Below, piece by piece: positions 49,349 to 61,473 of a stretch of 64,000 nucleotides of DNA. This stretch comes from Amblyornis subalaris. Its lineage: Eukaryota; Chordata; Aves; Passeriformes; Ptilonorhynchidae. The stretch is taken from the NCBI GenBank assembly GCA_018881555.1, contig JACAXG010000032.1, positions 2,864,837 to 2,928,836 of the forward strand. The letters run 5' to 3'. Under the pieces are notes generated by a model that worked only from the letters and a program-made list of their open reading frames with translations, was not told where the DNA came from and did no database searches. A program made the position numbers and the translations under genes. Position 1 is the first letter of the stretch. Every line of letters begins with the position of its first letter.

Positions 49349-52034
49349 TTATGACTGTTCATGGTTTTATCTCCCATTTCTGTACTTTGGTTATAGTTTG
49401 AACTTGCAGATTTAGGACTGGAAGTTCCTTGTTTTGATTCCTGTTCTATACAAAACAAGAAAATAGAGTTTTCTTCACATAATTTCCATTTTGGAAACAG
49501 TTATAAATGTATTTTTATTTAAATGGGCTTTACTAAATCATAGTCAAAAAGCTAGTGTAGATACTAGGCTGAGCAGGCCAATAAAAGAAGTCAGTATCCA
49601 ACATATAAAACCCCCTTGTTGAAGTCCAGGAAAGTAGAGGGGAAAGCACTGATTACATTTGTGGGTTGATAACTTAAAAAAAAATTGGTGAAAAGATCAT
49701 TCTGTCACAGAATGACATCTCTTTTCTATTTCCCTTTGCCATCCAGTAAAGCTAGGGGGATCTGAGAAGAGAAAGCTGAGCTCTGAAAACAAATAATTCC
49801 AAATTTATATTGTCAGCTGCTGCCCACAATATAAATAACCTAATTTGCCCTCTACACAAGCCTACAAGTAAATTATTCTAATAGCACTTCAGAAAAGATG
49901 AATTTTCAGTTGTGGCTGCATTATTTGCAGATCCCGAACAACTGTTAAATGGGCAGGAACTTTTTTCAGTTCATTCTCTAATTAATCTCGAGATTTACTG
50001 AATGCCAGGGAAAATTCTTTGACTGACTGAGACGGTTTCTTGTTTTGCTCCAACGTGAAAAAAGGGAAAAATGCTTGGCCTGGTGCAGAGCAAGGCCCAG
50101 GGTAAGGTCTCTCCTGCACCAGAATTCCTTTACAGTCATCCAGGAGAGAAAGCCTCAGCATGTTAAAAGTTACACACACAGGTGACTCCATGCCTCAGCT
50201 AACAAACCNCTTGTAACCGTACCTCCACCTTCCTTCTCTCTTTATTCCTTGCCTGTGCTCTATCCAATATGGGCTACAGCCTTGCGAGTAACCTCAACAG
50301 CAGCAGGGACAGTCCCTTGGTTTTGAGGCAAGCTGGCATCATCTGGCTGTGGCTCTGTGACACCCCATGGCACCTGGGGGGCTTTGTCCCTAGGTCCTTT
50401 TGGAGAGAGCCCCTCAATCTGGCTGGCTTACTAACTATGCTGGAGAACTATTGGGCAAAATGTACCAGGAAGCATAGAAACAATTTAACAGTCAAATTTT
50501 AACGCCTGGGCCATAGGCCCAGCATTATTTAATTTACTGAAGTAGAACTAATCTAAGTATCCAAAACCCCAGGATTATGCATCTTAAAAAACCCCAAGCA
50601 AACAAAAGAGAATGTTTATTAAAAATCCTCGCTTTCTCTTCTACCTGAGAAATGCTTTGGCTGAATTACATGCCTTTACATCAGCAGGCACAGCATCCCA
50701 GAGGAGAGGTTACGGAAGGAAAGAGCTGTTTTGGTGCTATGTCATCCTCACTACAGGCATTTTGGAGGGTCTCCTCCACTAGTATTCTGCTAGTGGTTGG
50801 GCATTACCTGTACATCTTTCGGGTTAGTTTCATCACAAATAAATACATTTTGGAAGATCCAAAACTGCTTCCCAATGTGAGGCAAAGTAAAGTAAGCAAG
50901 CACTTGCTTCAGTGGCGTACACTCCCTGTGAACTAAACTGCTGATGTACATGCATCCCTACAGGGCATGCAAAAAATCCAAAAAAAAGATCTTGGATCAT
51001 CATAATGGAGAAAGGAAATGTGTGAGGTTCAATGAAAGTCCTCAGTATAAGCGTGAAACTTTTGTGTCTGGAAGAATATCTGTGTATCAATCTGAAAGGA
51101 ATGTGACAGCCCTTGGAAAACAGAGTGGTAATGGTGGGCTTACGGCATGTGTTGAAATAGCATCAAGATATTCACTCACTTCTAGTTTTGGAGTAGGGAA
51201 GGGCAGATTCCCCACTTCCAAATGGAGGGAATTACCTGTTTTTAAGCTGTGACTCCTGGACAGCACACTGCTTTCCACGGGGCTTTCTCAATTATGTTTG
51301 CAGACCACTTCTCTGATTGTCTCTTGTGATAAAGTACTGCCACATCTAACAATAAAAATACTTCCACAAGGTAATGTTTAATATGGTAAAAAGCTTTGGA
51401 GTTTTGGTTTTCACATCATTTGCACTGATAAAAATAAAGATTGCCACCACTGTGATAGCTAATTATCCAAGTTTAAATGGGACCGAGATGAAACATGAAG
51501 CAGGTTGGCTTTTTTTTTTTCCGATTCTTTTCAGAAACATCTTTGAAATTACTGGATTTTTTCCCACCTGAAAACTGGCTAGATTTTTGAAGTAGTGGTA
51601 AGTTCTTACTAGTATAAAGACTCAATTAATTTCATAATGTAAACTTACACTGGGAAAAATGCCACTTCTGCTCAAGGCAGTGTGATACAGCCATATCCCC
51701 CCCTGCAAGGGATTCTTCACATAGCAATTTGCAAGCAATTGGGTGAAGCTGTGTATGTTTTTACTGAGTCACTGTACTAGGTGATCAAAGTTCCAGGTAA
51801 CAGCAAGATTCTTTTTTCACAGGTGTGTGATTCATTTGTACTTCATAAAGGGAGTTGAACAAAGAAATTAAAAAGAAATTAGAACTTTAAAAGTATCAAA
51901 GAACATGTATAAGTAGGCTGTACATGTGTGTGTTCCTGCTATCAAGAATACTCTATGCATCTATGTAAGTGGTAGCAAAGCAGAATTTAAGAAACAAACA
52001 TTAAGAATTGACTTTGTGCTGAGAGGACAATAAG
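49349..52034. other. Unique stretch, no gene seen
   Basis: No retroviral internal sequence follows the LTR. Open frames at 50269-50502, 50652-50936 and 50944-51252 show no domain. No repeat is called. Confidence 0.5.
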
Positions 52035-52285
52035 CATAAGTTGAAAAAAAAAGAGAAGTGCAACTGGATAGAAGAAAATACTTCTTCCCCAGCAAGATAT
52101 TCCAATGCTGGAGCAGGTTGCCCAGAAGGGGTTTGCAGTCCCCATCCTTGGAGGGAAGATCCAGTCCTGGTCTGATCTCATTGTTGACCCTGCTCTGAGC
52201 AGTAGCTTGAACAAGAGACCTCTTGAGTTCCCCTGCATCATGAGGGAGGCTTTGATATTTAGGATCTGGCATACCGTTATTTCAT
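52035..52285 (+). mobile_element. CR1 LINE 3' end, diverged
   Basis: ATACTTCTTCCCCAGCAAGA, TTCCAATGCTGGAGCAGGTT, GCCCAGAAGGGGTTTGCAGT and CCCCATCCTTGGAGGGAAGA follow the CR1 pattern 'FF...V..HWNRLP.EVVESPSLE'. Then TGTTGACCCTGCTCTGAGCA matches the 'GTGACCCTGCTTGAGCAGG' of one bird CR1 subfamily. A short trailing part to about 52285 is poorly matched and the octamer tail is lost. Confidence 0.85.
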
Positions 52286-52346
52286 CATTTCTCACTCTTG
52301 ATGTCAGTGCACGTTTGGCTCACAGCACCCCATTCTGACCACAGGT

Positions 52347-52375
52347 TGTGCATGTGCATACACATGTGCATGCAC
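52347..52375. repeat. 29-base alternating pyrimidine-purine tract
   Basis: From TGTGCATGTGCATACACATG onward, every base alternates pyrimidine/purine for 29 positions, built from TG, CA and TA steps. Such tracts can adopt Z-DNA. It may be a decayed microsatellite. Confidence 0.7.
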
Positions 52376-55300
52376 TTTTACACATGTGGAAGGAGGGAAT
52401 GAACACACAACAAAAGAGAGTACAACACCTTGTTATTCCTTGTCACAAAGGAAAAATTATTCATAACAGAGCTAGAAAGTTTCAGTAAATATTACATGGA
52501 CAAGGTGCTGAGAGCACTAAGGAGTTAATTATGAGCTGTTTGAAGGCTGTTTGTTATAATTTACATGCTACATTTAGTGGCTGTACTGCAATGGTGTGTA
52601 TTTACATGATAGTATTCGATAGTGTACGCTTAGCTGANAAAAAGATAAATGCCTGATGATTTTTAAATCTTAAAAGCTTTTCTAGGAAGTAGGATGATTA
52701 AGTCATTTGAAAAAGAAATCTATTTTCTTTGAGATAGCTTTGATAACTCCTTTTTTCCTCCCCTAAGGACCTTTGAGAGGTGAAACCAAAGAGATGGTCA
52801 CACTGATCATTTTAGATGATCCACAATAACAGGATAATAAAAGTATTATGATCAGCATGACCCACACTGAAGGAAGGAGTCATACTCTGCCCAGCTCTGA
52901 CCCTGTTATTCTGGTCTGTGACAATGCAGGAGGAGTTATTAGATTTCAGATAGCCTCAAGATCTCTTATTGATTGCAAAGACAGGTTCCTCTTCTTATTG
53001 ACCACGTTCATTTTGTGTGCCATAAAGTTCCCTATTGTGCTTTCTTTGGATGAGAATTTATATGGGTTGCTTATTTCATTGTTCTGACGAAAGTGGCTGA
53101 GAAAAAAAAAATCTATGTCTACAGATATGAGAGTAATGAGCTAGCAAGCACATATTTCACTGTAGTTTAACTATCTTTCAGATATAACCCCAAGAACCCA
53201 TCACAAGGACATTTTATGCTCCCTCACTTCACTTTTTTAAAATGAAGTTCCCACTTTGCAGGACTCACTTTTCAGAATTCTTACATTTTGAGTCTTTTTA
53301 AGCATTTCTCAGATAATTCTGTGGAGTGGAATTAATCTAAAAGTTACATACCTTATCTAGGCTAGTCATCTAAGGTTTCTCTCCTGACACTGGTGACAGA
53401 CTGGCACTTCCAAAGGGCAATCTTCATACCATCCAAAAATAAGTGTATAAAAAGACTATAAAAGGCATGAAATTAATTCTAACAGTAATGTTAAATTTTG
53501 AGCTTGGATACAATTTCTACTGAATTCATATCATATCTATACCCTACATGAACTTCATCTATTGCTTCGTGTGTTAATTATTCTCACTGTATTAAATATT
53601 CTGTATAACACTTCTGAAAATGATTAGGACAGGCCAATAACTAATACTAAGAGCTTATCATGGTTTTTAAATATCCTTTGGGAAATTTTTCATTGGAAAA
53701 TGTTGATTAATTGAAACCGATCCTTTGGTCCAGGATGGAATTTCTGGTAAAACATACAAAAAGACAGCTACTGTTCTCGGAATAGCAAGTAGTCAAGTTG
53801 TAATACTAATTAAGTGCAGAAATCTTTTTCTTTAGGATGGGAACTTTATTCAGTCTCTCCCATTCTAGGTATCTTACATACTCCACTGGGATACAAGGTG
53901 ATTTCATGGTCTAATGAATCTTTAATTAATGATAGAGATTTGGATAATTCCAGCAAAAAGTACTGAGAACAGCCAACAAGCTTACTGCTGATGTAGCTCA
54001 TCTGGGTCTCCTGCATTTCCATGAATTTCTTTGGGTATTAGAGCTACTTGGGGATCCCTTCATTTTCTTCTCAATTTTCATTCCTCAACACACCCAAACA
54101 CAAGTTGCCACGGATCAGCTGTACACAATCTTTCACATACAATTTTGTTTTCCCTTCCAAAGGAAGAGGGATACATTTTAAATCTTTAAAAATTAGGATT
54201 AAAAATAATTTCTAGACTTCTCAGATTTCTCTTTTAAACAGAAGAGGTGGGTAAAATATTATGTGGTTGGTTACAACATGAAAGCATAAAGAACAAGCTT
54301 GATTTAAAAGCAAGCTATTATTTACAAGCATGTTATTAATCCTTTCATTGCGAAATGATGGAAGGAAAGGGGTAGTCCCACAGGAGATGATTAGTGGAAA
54401 AACAGATGCATTTAGTACAGGAAAGGGTGGAAGATGATGAAATAAAGAAAGAAAAAGGCATGTCATGGACAGCAGTGAAGTTGTCTGAATGAAATTGATG
54501 AACATGGGACTGAAGCAGCCACCAGTCAGTAGAGAAGCTTTCCAGAATACAACACTTGGAGTGGCCTATATCTTCCTGGGAGCCTGGTAACTGCGTTTTG
54601 GTGAAATATCCTATCTTTTATACCTTCTGTGAGTTTTAAACAAATCAGTAGAACTCATCTCAACATTCGGCATCAACATTGCAGATATTTCCCACTAGGA
54701 CTGGCACCCAAGGTTCGCTTTCCAAAGAAAAATAGCTACAGTTTGGTTGCAATTCAACTGATTTATTTTCATCATATTATGAATCACACAGTAGAGCATG
54801 ATGGTGATGGACTAGCTGGGAAAAGCATCACTCTTAATTACAGCACTGCTTTTGCCTTTCCTCCACTGCCCAACATTTGCATCACAGGAAACCTCTGATT
54901 TTTCCTTCCAGTCAGCTCGTCCCTGATAGCAACATTTTTAAAATCTTTATGGTTTAAAAAATTTCAAATTTAAACCTTTCTGGTTTCACACAATGCACAT
55001 GAGCAACAGCATTATTTGTACCTGCACCTGTCAAGCTGATGAACCCTGATTTATTGCCAGCTTTTGATAGAGAGTAAATTTCACTTTCACAAAACCAGTT
55101 TTGGAATGGCCATTGGATATAAGAATAAGGTAATTGTTTGGGAATATCTGTTAAAGAAAACCGTGCACTTTCTATCCAAGCCAGTTCCCTTTCAACATTT
55201 GAGACTTCTGAGTTAGACAAAGAAAATTCTGTGACCAGCAGTGTGACAGCTTGACATCTATCTCCAAAATTTGCTTAAAAAATTCTACCACTTCTATCAC

Positions 55301-56414
55301 AATTCCAGTATGTTTCAGACAGATTTATGGTTTACATGGTTTAAATATGTGTCATAAAACCTCATATTATTAAAGAATTTAAAATAATTAGATACCATGG
55401 AAGAGAAGCTGAAAATGTTCAGCCCTTTGCAGAACAAAACATCAGAGTGGGAACAAGAAAGAGAAACGTCTTCATTCAAATCTGGTTTATCCAAAAGAAT
55501 TTAAACTCAGTTACTGTACGCTTAAAAGAAGGATAAGAAAGTTTAGACAGTTTTGAGTAGCTGTCATGAAGGTTATTTAGTGAACAGAGTCTCGACAATG
55601 TTGCATGGGAAGAACTCTGCATTCCACATTATTTAGCTTCGACAAAGAAGGGTGAAGTCACTTGCTAGAGATTTCAACCCACTCAAGAACAGAAGGGATA
55701 TAATGTGTTGTTATACTGTTTAGATAACTCCCATAACTGTGTGCTAAAAGATATTTGCTTGATACACATAAATATATATTATATACTTCAAATAACATTC
55801 ATATGATATCTTAAACTGCTTCTTTTTTCTATCACACTTATTATATTGCATTAAAGATTACCAAAAATGAAGTGAAAGTCAAAATAGACACAAGTACCTC
55901 TGGGAAAAAAAATTATCAAATGCTATATATACATAGCTTTAAAGTAACAGACATAATAAACATTAAAAGCAAAAAGAGAAAACTTTGAGAAAATGAGATG
56001 ATACGTAGAGAAAGTAATTTTTAGCATATATCTGAGTAATACATTTTCATGCATTCTCTCATGTCTTTATGGTGAGTTGGCTGTTTGGTTACACTTTTCA
56101 GAGTGTTTATTCATCAAGTACAATAGCAGAAATAATCCAAAAGGTACTGTAGACTTACAAAACAGTTTCAGAATGTCATACAAATTGTCACCTGCTAGAG
56201 GTGAAAAGAAGTTACCCAGGAGAAACATACAAATGGGAAATGTATGGTCTCATCCAATACTCCCTTTAATGACACAAAATTCTCTTTGTTAACTTCACTT
56301 AGCAGAGGATCAGGGTCAGAAAGAGAAAAAAACTTGTGTCTAGTGCTACAGGTAAACAAAAAAGGATTGCAACTCTATTCTTGAATTGAATTTGAAATAA
56401 TCAAACACGAAGAT

Positions 56415-56470
56415 ATCTCATTGTGTAATGCAATGAGATTGCATTAAATTATAAACACAATTAAATTATA
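56415..56470. promoter_or_regulatory. Cluster of interlocking inverted and direct repeats
   Basis: Two perfect inverted repeats share sequence. ATCTCATTG (56415-56423) pairs with CAATGAGAT (56431-56439), and TAATGCAAT (56426-56434) pairs with ATTGCATTA (56438-56446). Right after comes an 11-base direct repeat, ATTAAATTATA at 56443-56453 and 56460-56470, 17 bases apart. ATGCAAT/ATTGCAT resembles half-sites of POU and C/EBP-ATF proteins, and ATTAA/TAAT resembles homeodomain sites. The structure is seen directly; a regulatory role is inference. Confidence 0.35.
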
Positions 56471-57754
56471 TGTCATGCACATTAATCTGTGTATAACAAT
56501 TTTTTTTTTATCAGAGAGCTATGATTTTTGATTACTTTTTATATAGGTAGTATAGAAAAAGTTTCCAAGTATGAAATAAACTCTTGTACTTTATACTATG
56601 AGCTTTGAGACATTTTTACATGTGGGCTTCAGTTTATACAGACACATATTTTCTGTATTCTAATGTTATGCCTCAATGCTCAGGGCTTTGAGGAATAAAA
56701 GAATTTCCTGTAATGTGCTAGATACAATCTTCCAATTTTTATGGGCTTGTGAAGCAAGCATTCATAGCAATGTCAACTTCCCTTTAGGGATTATTTATAT
56801 TTAGTGTGAAAAGTCATTAAAATTTTCAGTCATTGGATTTTCCAATAAGCCAACACATCCTAATGATTAGTACCACTTCACATTTCTATTCCTCCTCTTA
56901 TCAAAGCTATGAAAAACATAGCATTATCCTGAAATTTGACATGCAGATATAGAGGAAATATTAATAAAGCAGTTGAGTAAACCACTTTCTTTATCAGACC
57001 ACAAAGATATATTCAAGACTAAGCATTAGACTGAGCATCCTCCCAATTACTTATTGCAGAAAATAACTGATTATTAATTAAAGCCTTGTTTGCTCTGGAG
57101 ATTTTCTGCACCAGTTGCCATCGTAAGTGGCTAAATAACAGAATCGTTGCAGCAAGTGTAGAGAGGCAAGGCTGATATTTGCATTAGAAGTGTTTACCCC
57201 TTTTTTCCCAGTCTGAATAGATCCAGCAGTGCAAACAGCTGCTTCACTTGATTACACTGAGGATTTCATGAGGGCAACTAGGCTGCGAGTCCCAAATAAA
57301 AAACCTAAGACCTCACCCCCTTGGGTTTCTGGCTTTGGTTTTGCCTCCTCGCATCCCCTCACATACAGAAATATTATCGTTCAAAAATTAAACAGGTGCA
57401 TGAAAAATGGCAAGTGTTCTCTCAGATGACTCCTTCTGCCTTGCCGTGCATCTGCTGTCTGAACTCTCAAACTCCCTTGCTGTTCGGCTTCTCAAGCATC
57501 TGTCATTTGACTTCCCAACCTTACCATTAGATGTCTTTGGTGTTATATTTTTTCTAGCATAGATGTTTCTCAAATGTTATCTCTGCCCACACCAGAGACT
57601 GCAAGGCAACAAAATTGCAAGTAAATATTTCGTTTTTTATTTTCTGTAAGTAACACATACTACTAATGTTAATTTTATGCCAAGGTGCTCCTTAGATTCC
57701 AGATATTTTTGCTGCTTTGGGTGGGATTGAACTATGTGTGCAAAAGACTAGGTA

Positions 57755-57925
57755 TGTACAAGCAGTTCTGCTTCACCATGAGCGTGGTGAGGCACTGGCA
57801 CAGATTGACCAGAGAAGTTGTGGATATCACATCCCTGGAGGTGTTCAAGGCCAGGCTGGATGGGGCTTTGAGCAACCTGGTCTAGTGGAAGGTGTCCTTG
57901 CCCATGGCAGAGGGGTTATATGATC
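57755..57925 (+). mobile_element. CR1 LINE 3' end
   Basis: GTGGTGAGGCACTGGCACAG, CCAGAGAAGTTGTGGATATC, CCCTGGAGGTGTTCAAGGCC, GAGCAACCTGGTCTAGTGG and CCCATGGCAGAGGGGTT are close to the bird CR1 3' consensus as I know it. The copy stops inside the 3' untranslated region. The usual GGAACTAGATGATC and octamer tail are replaced by ATATGATCATATG, so the very end has been lost or mutated. Judged by eye it is one of the least diverged CR1 pieces here. Confidence 0.95.
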
Positions 57926-59269
57926 ATATGAAAACATGTAGGCCATCGTAGTGCAAATACTTGGATTGTTTTCATGCTCTGTTTTAAGAGTTTTTGATTG
58001 TTTTTGGCTCACTAAGAGGCAAAACTAATGCTGTAGAGACATCTAAATTTGTCCTTAAGCAACTATGTAAAGAGGTCACATTACCAGAAGCAGTGAAAAG
58101 TCAGAAGTTCTGAATTTTGTTGACACTAGCCTTCATCAATTTTGAAAATATGCCTTCTTTACTGAAGTGGTGAACTATGGCATTTAGTCTATGTCCAGTC
58201 TAAATGGCAGCTAACAGGAGGGCAGATTCCCTGCAAAGAGCTTTCATGCTCTTCTGTGCTACCTGGTCAAGTGGTCAGTTGTTTACTGTCACTGTTTCAG
58301 CAGTGGCTGAAAGGGTCCAAAGTCTGAGCTCATACATACACCTAGCAAGAGAAACTCTCTTTAGAGTTTTAGAGACACAGAAATAAGGTAAGTATGGTAC
58401 CTAAAGCTGTCCAGGCATCATCCAAAGGAGTTTCACAGTCTATGGATGAGGAGGCAGAGATGTAGCAAATGGTACATTTGGTCTGCCTAGTATTTGATAT
58501 TCCTCTACAAAGATTATGTGCCTGGGCTCTGATTTCCTGCAGAAAACAGTCATGAGTCTCACTGGATCTGTTTTTGTGAAAGGCTGCAGCCATTCACTAG
58601 GTAAAGCTGTGATTTAAAAGTCAATAAAGACTCTTGCTGGTAGAGCTTACAGCTGACGAAAAGACGGCAAAAAAGTTTAATAGTGATGATGTAGAAATAA
58701 GTGATTTAGATAACTTACTACTGTGACCTATTCAATGTAACAAAATTGTGTCTAAATAAATGAAAGTAGTTTATGTGGTATAGTACTGTATATTAAACAC
58801 ACATATAAACAAGTAGAAACCTCTCCACAAATATTGCCTAAGATCTAAAAACCAATGCCTCAGGATTGAATAAACAAGTTACCTTCTATACAACTAGACT
58901 GGAGGAAGGGGAAAAAAATAGTGGATAATTATGCTCTGGGGAAAAGAATAAACTCTTTGGCTGTCTTTAGACCACCTTTTAAGAGCATCATAAAGTCTCC
59001 TTTATGGCTATTGTTCAAAACTTGCAGGCACAATCTTCAAATTATTCAAGAGAGATGCCCAAAAGAATCACACTGAAAATAAAGGACGGCAGTGGTTGGA
59101 GGTGGACGTGAAGCAAAGAAAGAGAAAAAATAAGAAGAGGTTCTGCTTATGGCCACTGCCCAGGCTGCTGGTTTAGTGCAATATAAACGTAGATCTTGAG
59201 TTTGATTTACACAATGAGACTTTTAGGTGTGCTGAATAATACTACACTGACAACAGAGACAAAATCGTA
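57926..59269. other. AT-rich stretch, no gene seen
   Basis: No supportable feature. The frames at 58204-58386 and 58369-58593 show no domain. Confidence 0.55.
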
Positions 59270-60590
59270 GCGCAGAACCAGAATCATACGTTGGAAAAGA
59301 CCTCTAAGATCGTTGAGACAGATCATCCAACTGCTAACCCAGCACTACCAAATGCAGCACTAAACCATTTCCGTAAGTGCAACAATTCCCTAAGTGTAAG
59401 AAGTGCCTTTTAAATACCTTCAGGAATGATGACTCAACCACTTCTGAGCAACCTCTTCCAATACTTGACAACTATCTCCATGATATTGTTGTCCTAATAT
59501 CCAATCTAAATCTTTTCGGGTGCAATTTCCTCTCCTCCTATCACTAGTTGCCTGAGGGAAGAGATCAACCCCTACTTGGCTACAGCCTTCTTTCAGGTAG
59601 TTGCAGAGAGCAGTACGGTCACCCCTGAGCCTCCTTTTCTCCATGCTAAACATCCCCAGCTCCCTCAGCTGCTCCTCATCAGACCTGTGCTCCAGACCCT
59701 TCCCCGGCTCTGTTGCCCCTCTCTGGACACACTCCAGCACCTCAGTGTCTTTCTTGTCGTGAAGCATCCAGAACTGGACACAGCACTCAAGGTGTGGCCT
59801 CACCAGTACCAAGTACAGAGGGACAACCACTGCCCTGGTCTTGCTGTCGATGCTGTTTCCAATACAAGTCAGGATGCCTTCTCGGCCACCTGGGTACACT
59901 CTGGCTCATGTTCAGTTGCTGTTAAACACCACCCCCAGATGCTTCTCCAATGGGCAGATTTAGGGCTACTCCTTTCCCAGCCTGTAGTACAGCTTGGGGT
60001 TGTTGTGACCCAAGTGCAGAACTCGGCACTTGGCCTTGTTGAACCTCATACTGTTGGTCTTGGCCCATCAATCCAGCCTGTCCAGATCCCTCTGCAGAGC
60101 CTCCCTGCCTTCCAGCAGATCAACACTCTCACCCAACTTAGTGTCATCTGCAAACTGACTGAGGGTGCCCTCGATCCCTCATCCATAGCTTTGATACAGA
60201 TATTGAACAGGACTGTCCCCAATACCGAGCCTTGGGGAACCCCGCCAGTGGCTGGCCCTCAGCTGGATTTAGTTCCATTCACCACCACTCCCTGGACCAG
60301 ACCATACAGCCCAGTTTTTAACCCAGCAAAGAGTGCACTTGTCCAAGCCATAGGCTGCCAGTTTCTCCAGGAGAATACTGTGGGAAATGGTGTCAAAGGC
60401 TTCACTAAAGTCCAGGGAGACACATCCACAGCCTTTCTCTCATCCACCAAGTGGGTCATTTTGTCATAGAAGGAGATCAGGCTGGTCAAGTAGGACCTGC
60501 ATTTCACAAACCTATGCTGGCTGGGCCTGATCCCCTGTTCTGCACATGACATGTATTGGTACTCCAGATGATCTGCATTTTGAAGTATTT
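59270..60590 (-). mobile_element. CR1 LINE, 1.3-kb copy with reverse-transcriptase domain
   Basis: The largest mobile element in the window. On the minus strand, from 5' to 3', it carries FVKCRSYLTSLISFYDKMTH with HLVDERKAVDV (about 60420-60510), GVVVNGTKSS (60259-60290), the catalytic FADDTKLG box (60131-60154), and CIGNSIDSK then [18 protein letters not shown] (about 59750-59870). Then come [16 protein letters not shown] and [17 protein letters not shown]. The 3' tail is at 59270-59420 (TTGGAAAAGACCTCTAAGAT on the plus strand). The frame is broken by several shifts: no single minus frame covers the domain, and the longest piece is 59420-59899 with a GTG start. The 5' end of the element is missing. 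The opposite strand happens to be open for 297 codons. Confidence 0.97.
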
Positions 60591-61339
60591 TTCAAAAAAT
60601 AAGTCATTGCTCAGTAGGTATAGCAGCCCGACCCTAAGACTTTGTAACAAGATTTGATTGCCATCAGTGTGAAAAAAATATTTAACTTTCAATACTTCGA
60701 GGAAGTTAGAAAGACAAAAAATGCAACTGTGACATTTGAGGAAATGAAAAGTCAACATATAACAATGTAAATCACACATAGCAAATACAGCTATAATAAA
60801 CATACCTTTATCCATCTTAGATACAATGACAAATACTTCTAAAATTCAAATTATATTTTACAGCCTAAGTAAATATTAAAAGGCCGCCAAATCTGCTAGT
60901 ATAAATCCCTGTGACCTCGCAAGTTTTCACCACGTGTATTAAATAAAATGAGAATGAACCATGAAGGCATTTTTGCTCTCCTGAGGAAACACACAGGTAA
61001 AAAGAGATAGTTTTACCAGCTGCTTTCAGAAGGGCTGTGTTTCTGAAAGACCCGTGGAACTGTGGCTTTGTCTACAGCCAGGGTTCACATTATTTTACTG
61101 CTAAAATTATAGAAATAGTCCTAAATTATAGGCATGGTGATTGCACCTGCAGTGGAGTAATGCTGGTATTCAATTACCAAAGACAGCACATCAAAGATCT
61201 TGTAGTTTGAGAGAAAACATCCCACTATGAGAATAATTTATACTTGGACAGGTGTGGTCACTGTTGTAGAGTGTGTCACTTGCTTCAACTGGCTCAATTG
61301 TGTCTTTGCAGGTCACACTTGGGAACACACTTAGCATGT
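60591..61339. other. AT-rich stretch, no gene seen
   Basis: Nothing supportable is seen between the two CR1 copies. Confidence 0.5.
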
Positions 61340-61473
61340 AAGGTTAGGTTGGTTGGGGCTCTGAGCAACCTGATCTAGTTGAAAAGATCCCTGCTCATTG
61401 CACTCTGCTTGGTCTAGATGATCTTTTAACATCTCTTCCATCCCACATTATTCTCTGATTCCATGTTTCTATG
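61340..61473 (+). mobile_element. CR1 LINE 3' end (very short copy)
   Basis: GGTTGGGGCTCTGAGCAACC, TGATCTAGTTGAAAAGATCC, GGTCTAGATGATCTTTTAAC and CATCTCTTCCATCCCA follow the CR1 3' untranslated region. It ends in the octamer-like tail TTCTCTGATTCCATG at 61451-61465. Only about 130 bases remain, moderately diverged. No coding capacity. Confidence 0.92.

Larger units (their letters stand above)
52286..57754. other. AT-rich stretch, no gene seen
   Basis: No gene is called over 5.5 kb. It contains the alternating purine-pyrimidine tract (52347-52375) and the symmetric motif cluster (56415-56470). Frames at 52848-53087 and 54954-55220 show no recognisable domain. Confidence 0.55.

Noticed and set aside
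49344..52034. Internal retroviral genes downstream of the LTR
   Set aside because: No gag, pol or env-like translation and no second LTR was found, and a target duplication closes the element at 49348.
59576..60469. Long plus-strand open frame as a protein-coding gene
   Set aside because: It is antisense to a CR1 reverse transcriptase, starts at TTG, has only one internal Met and matches no domain.
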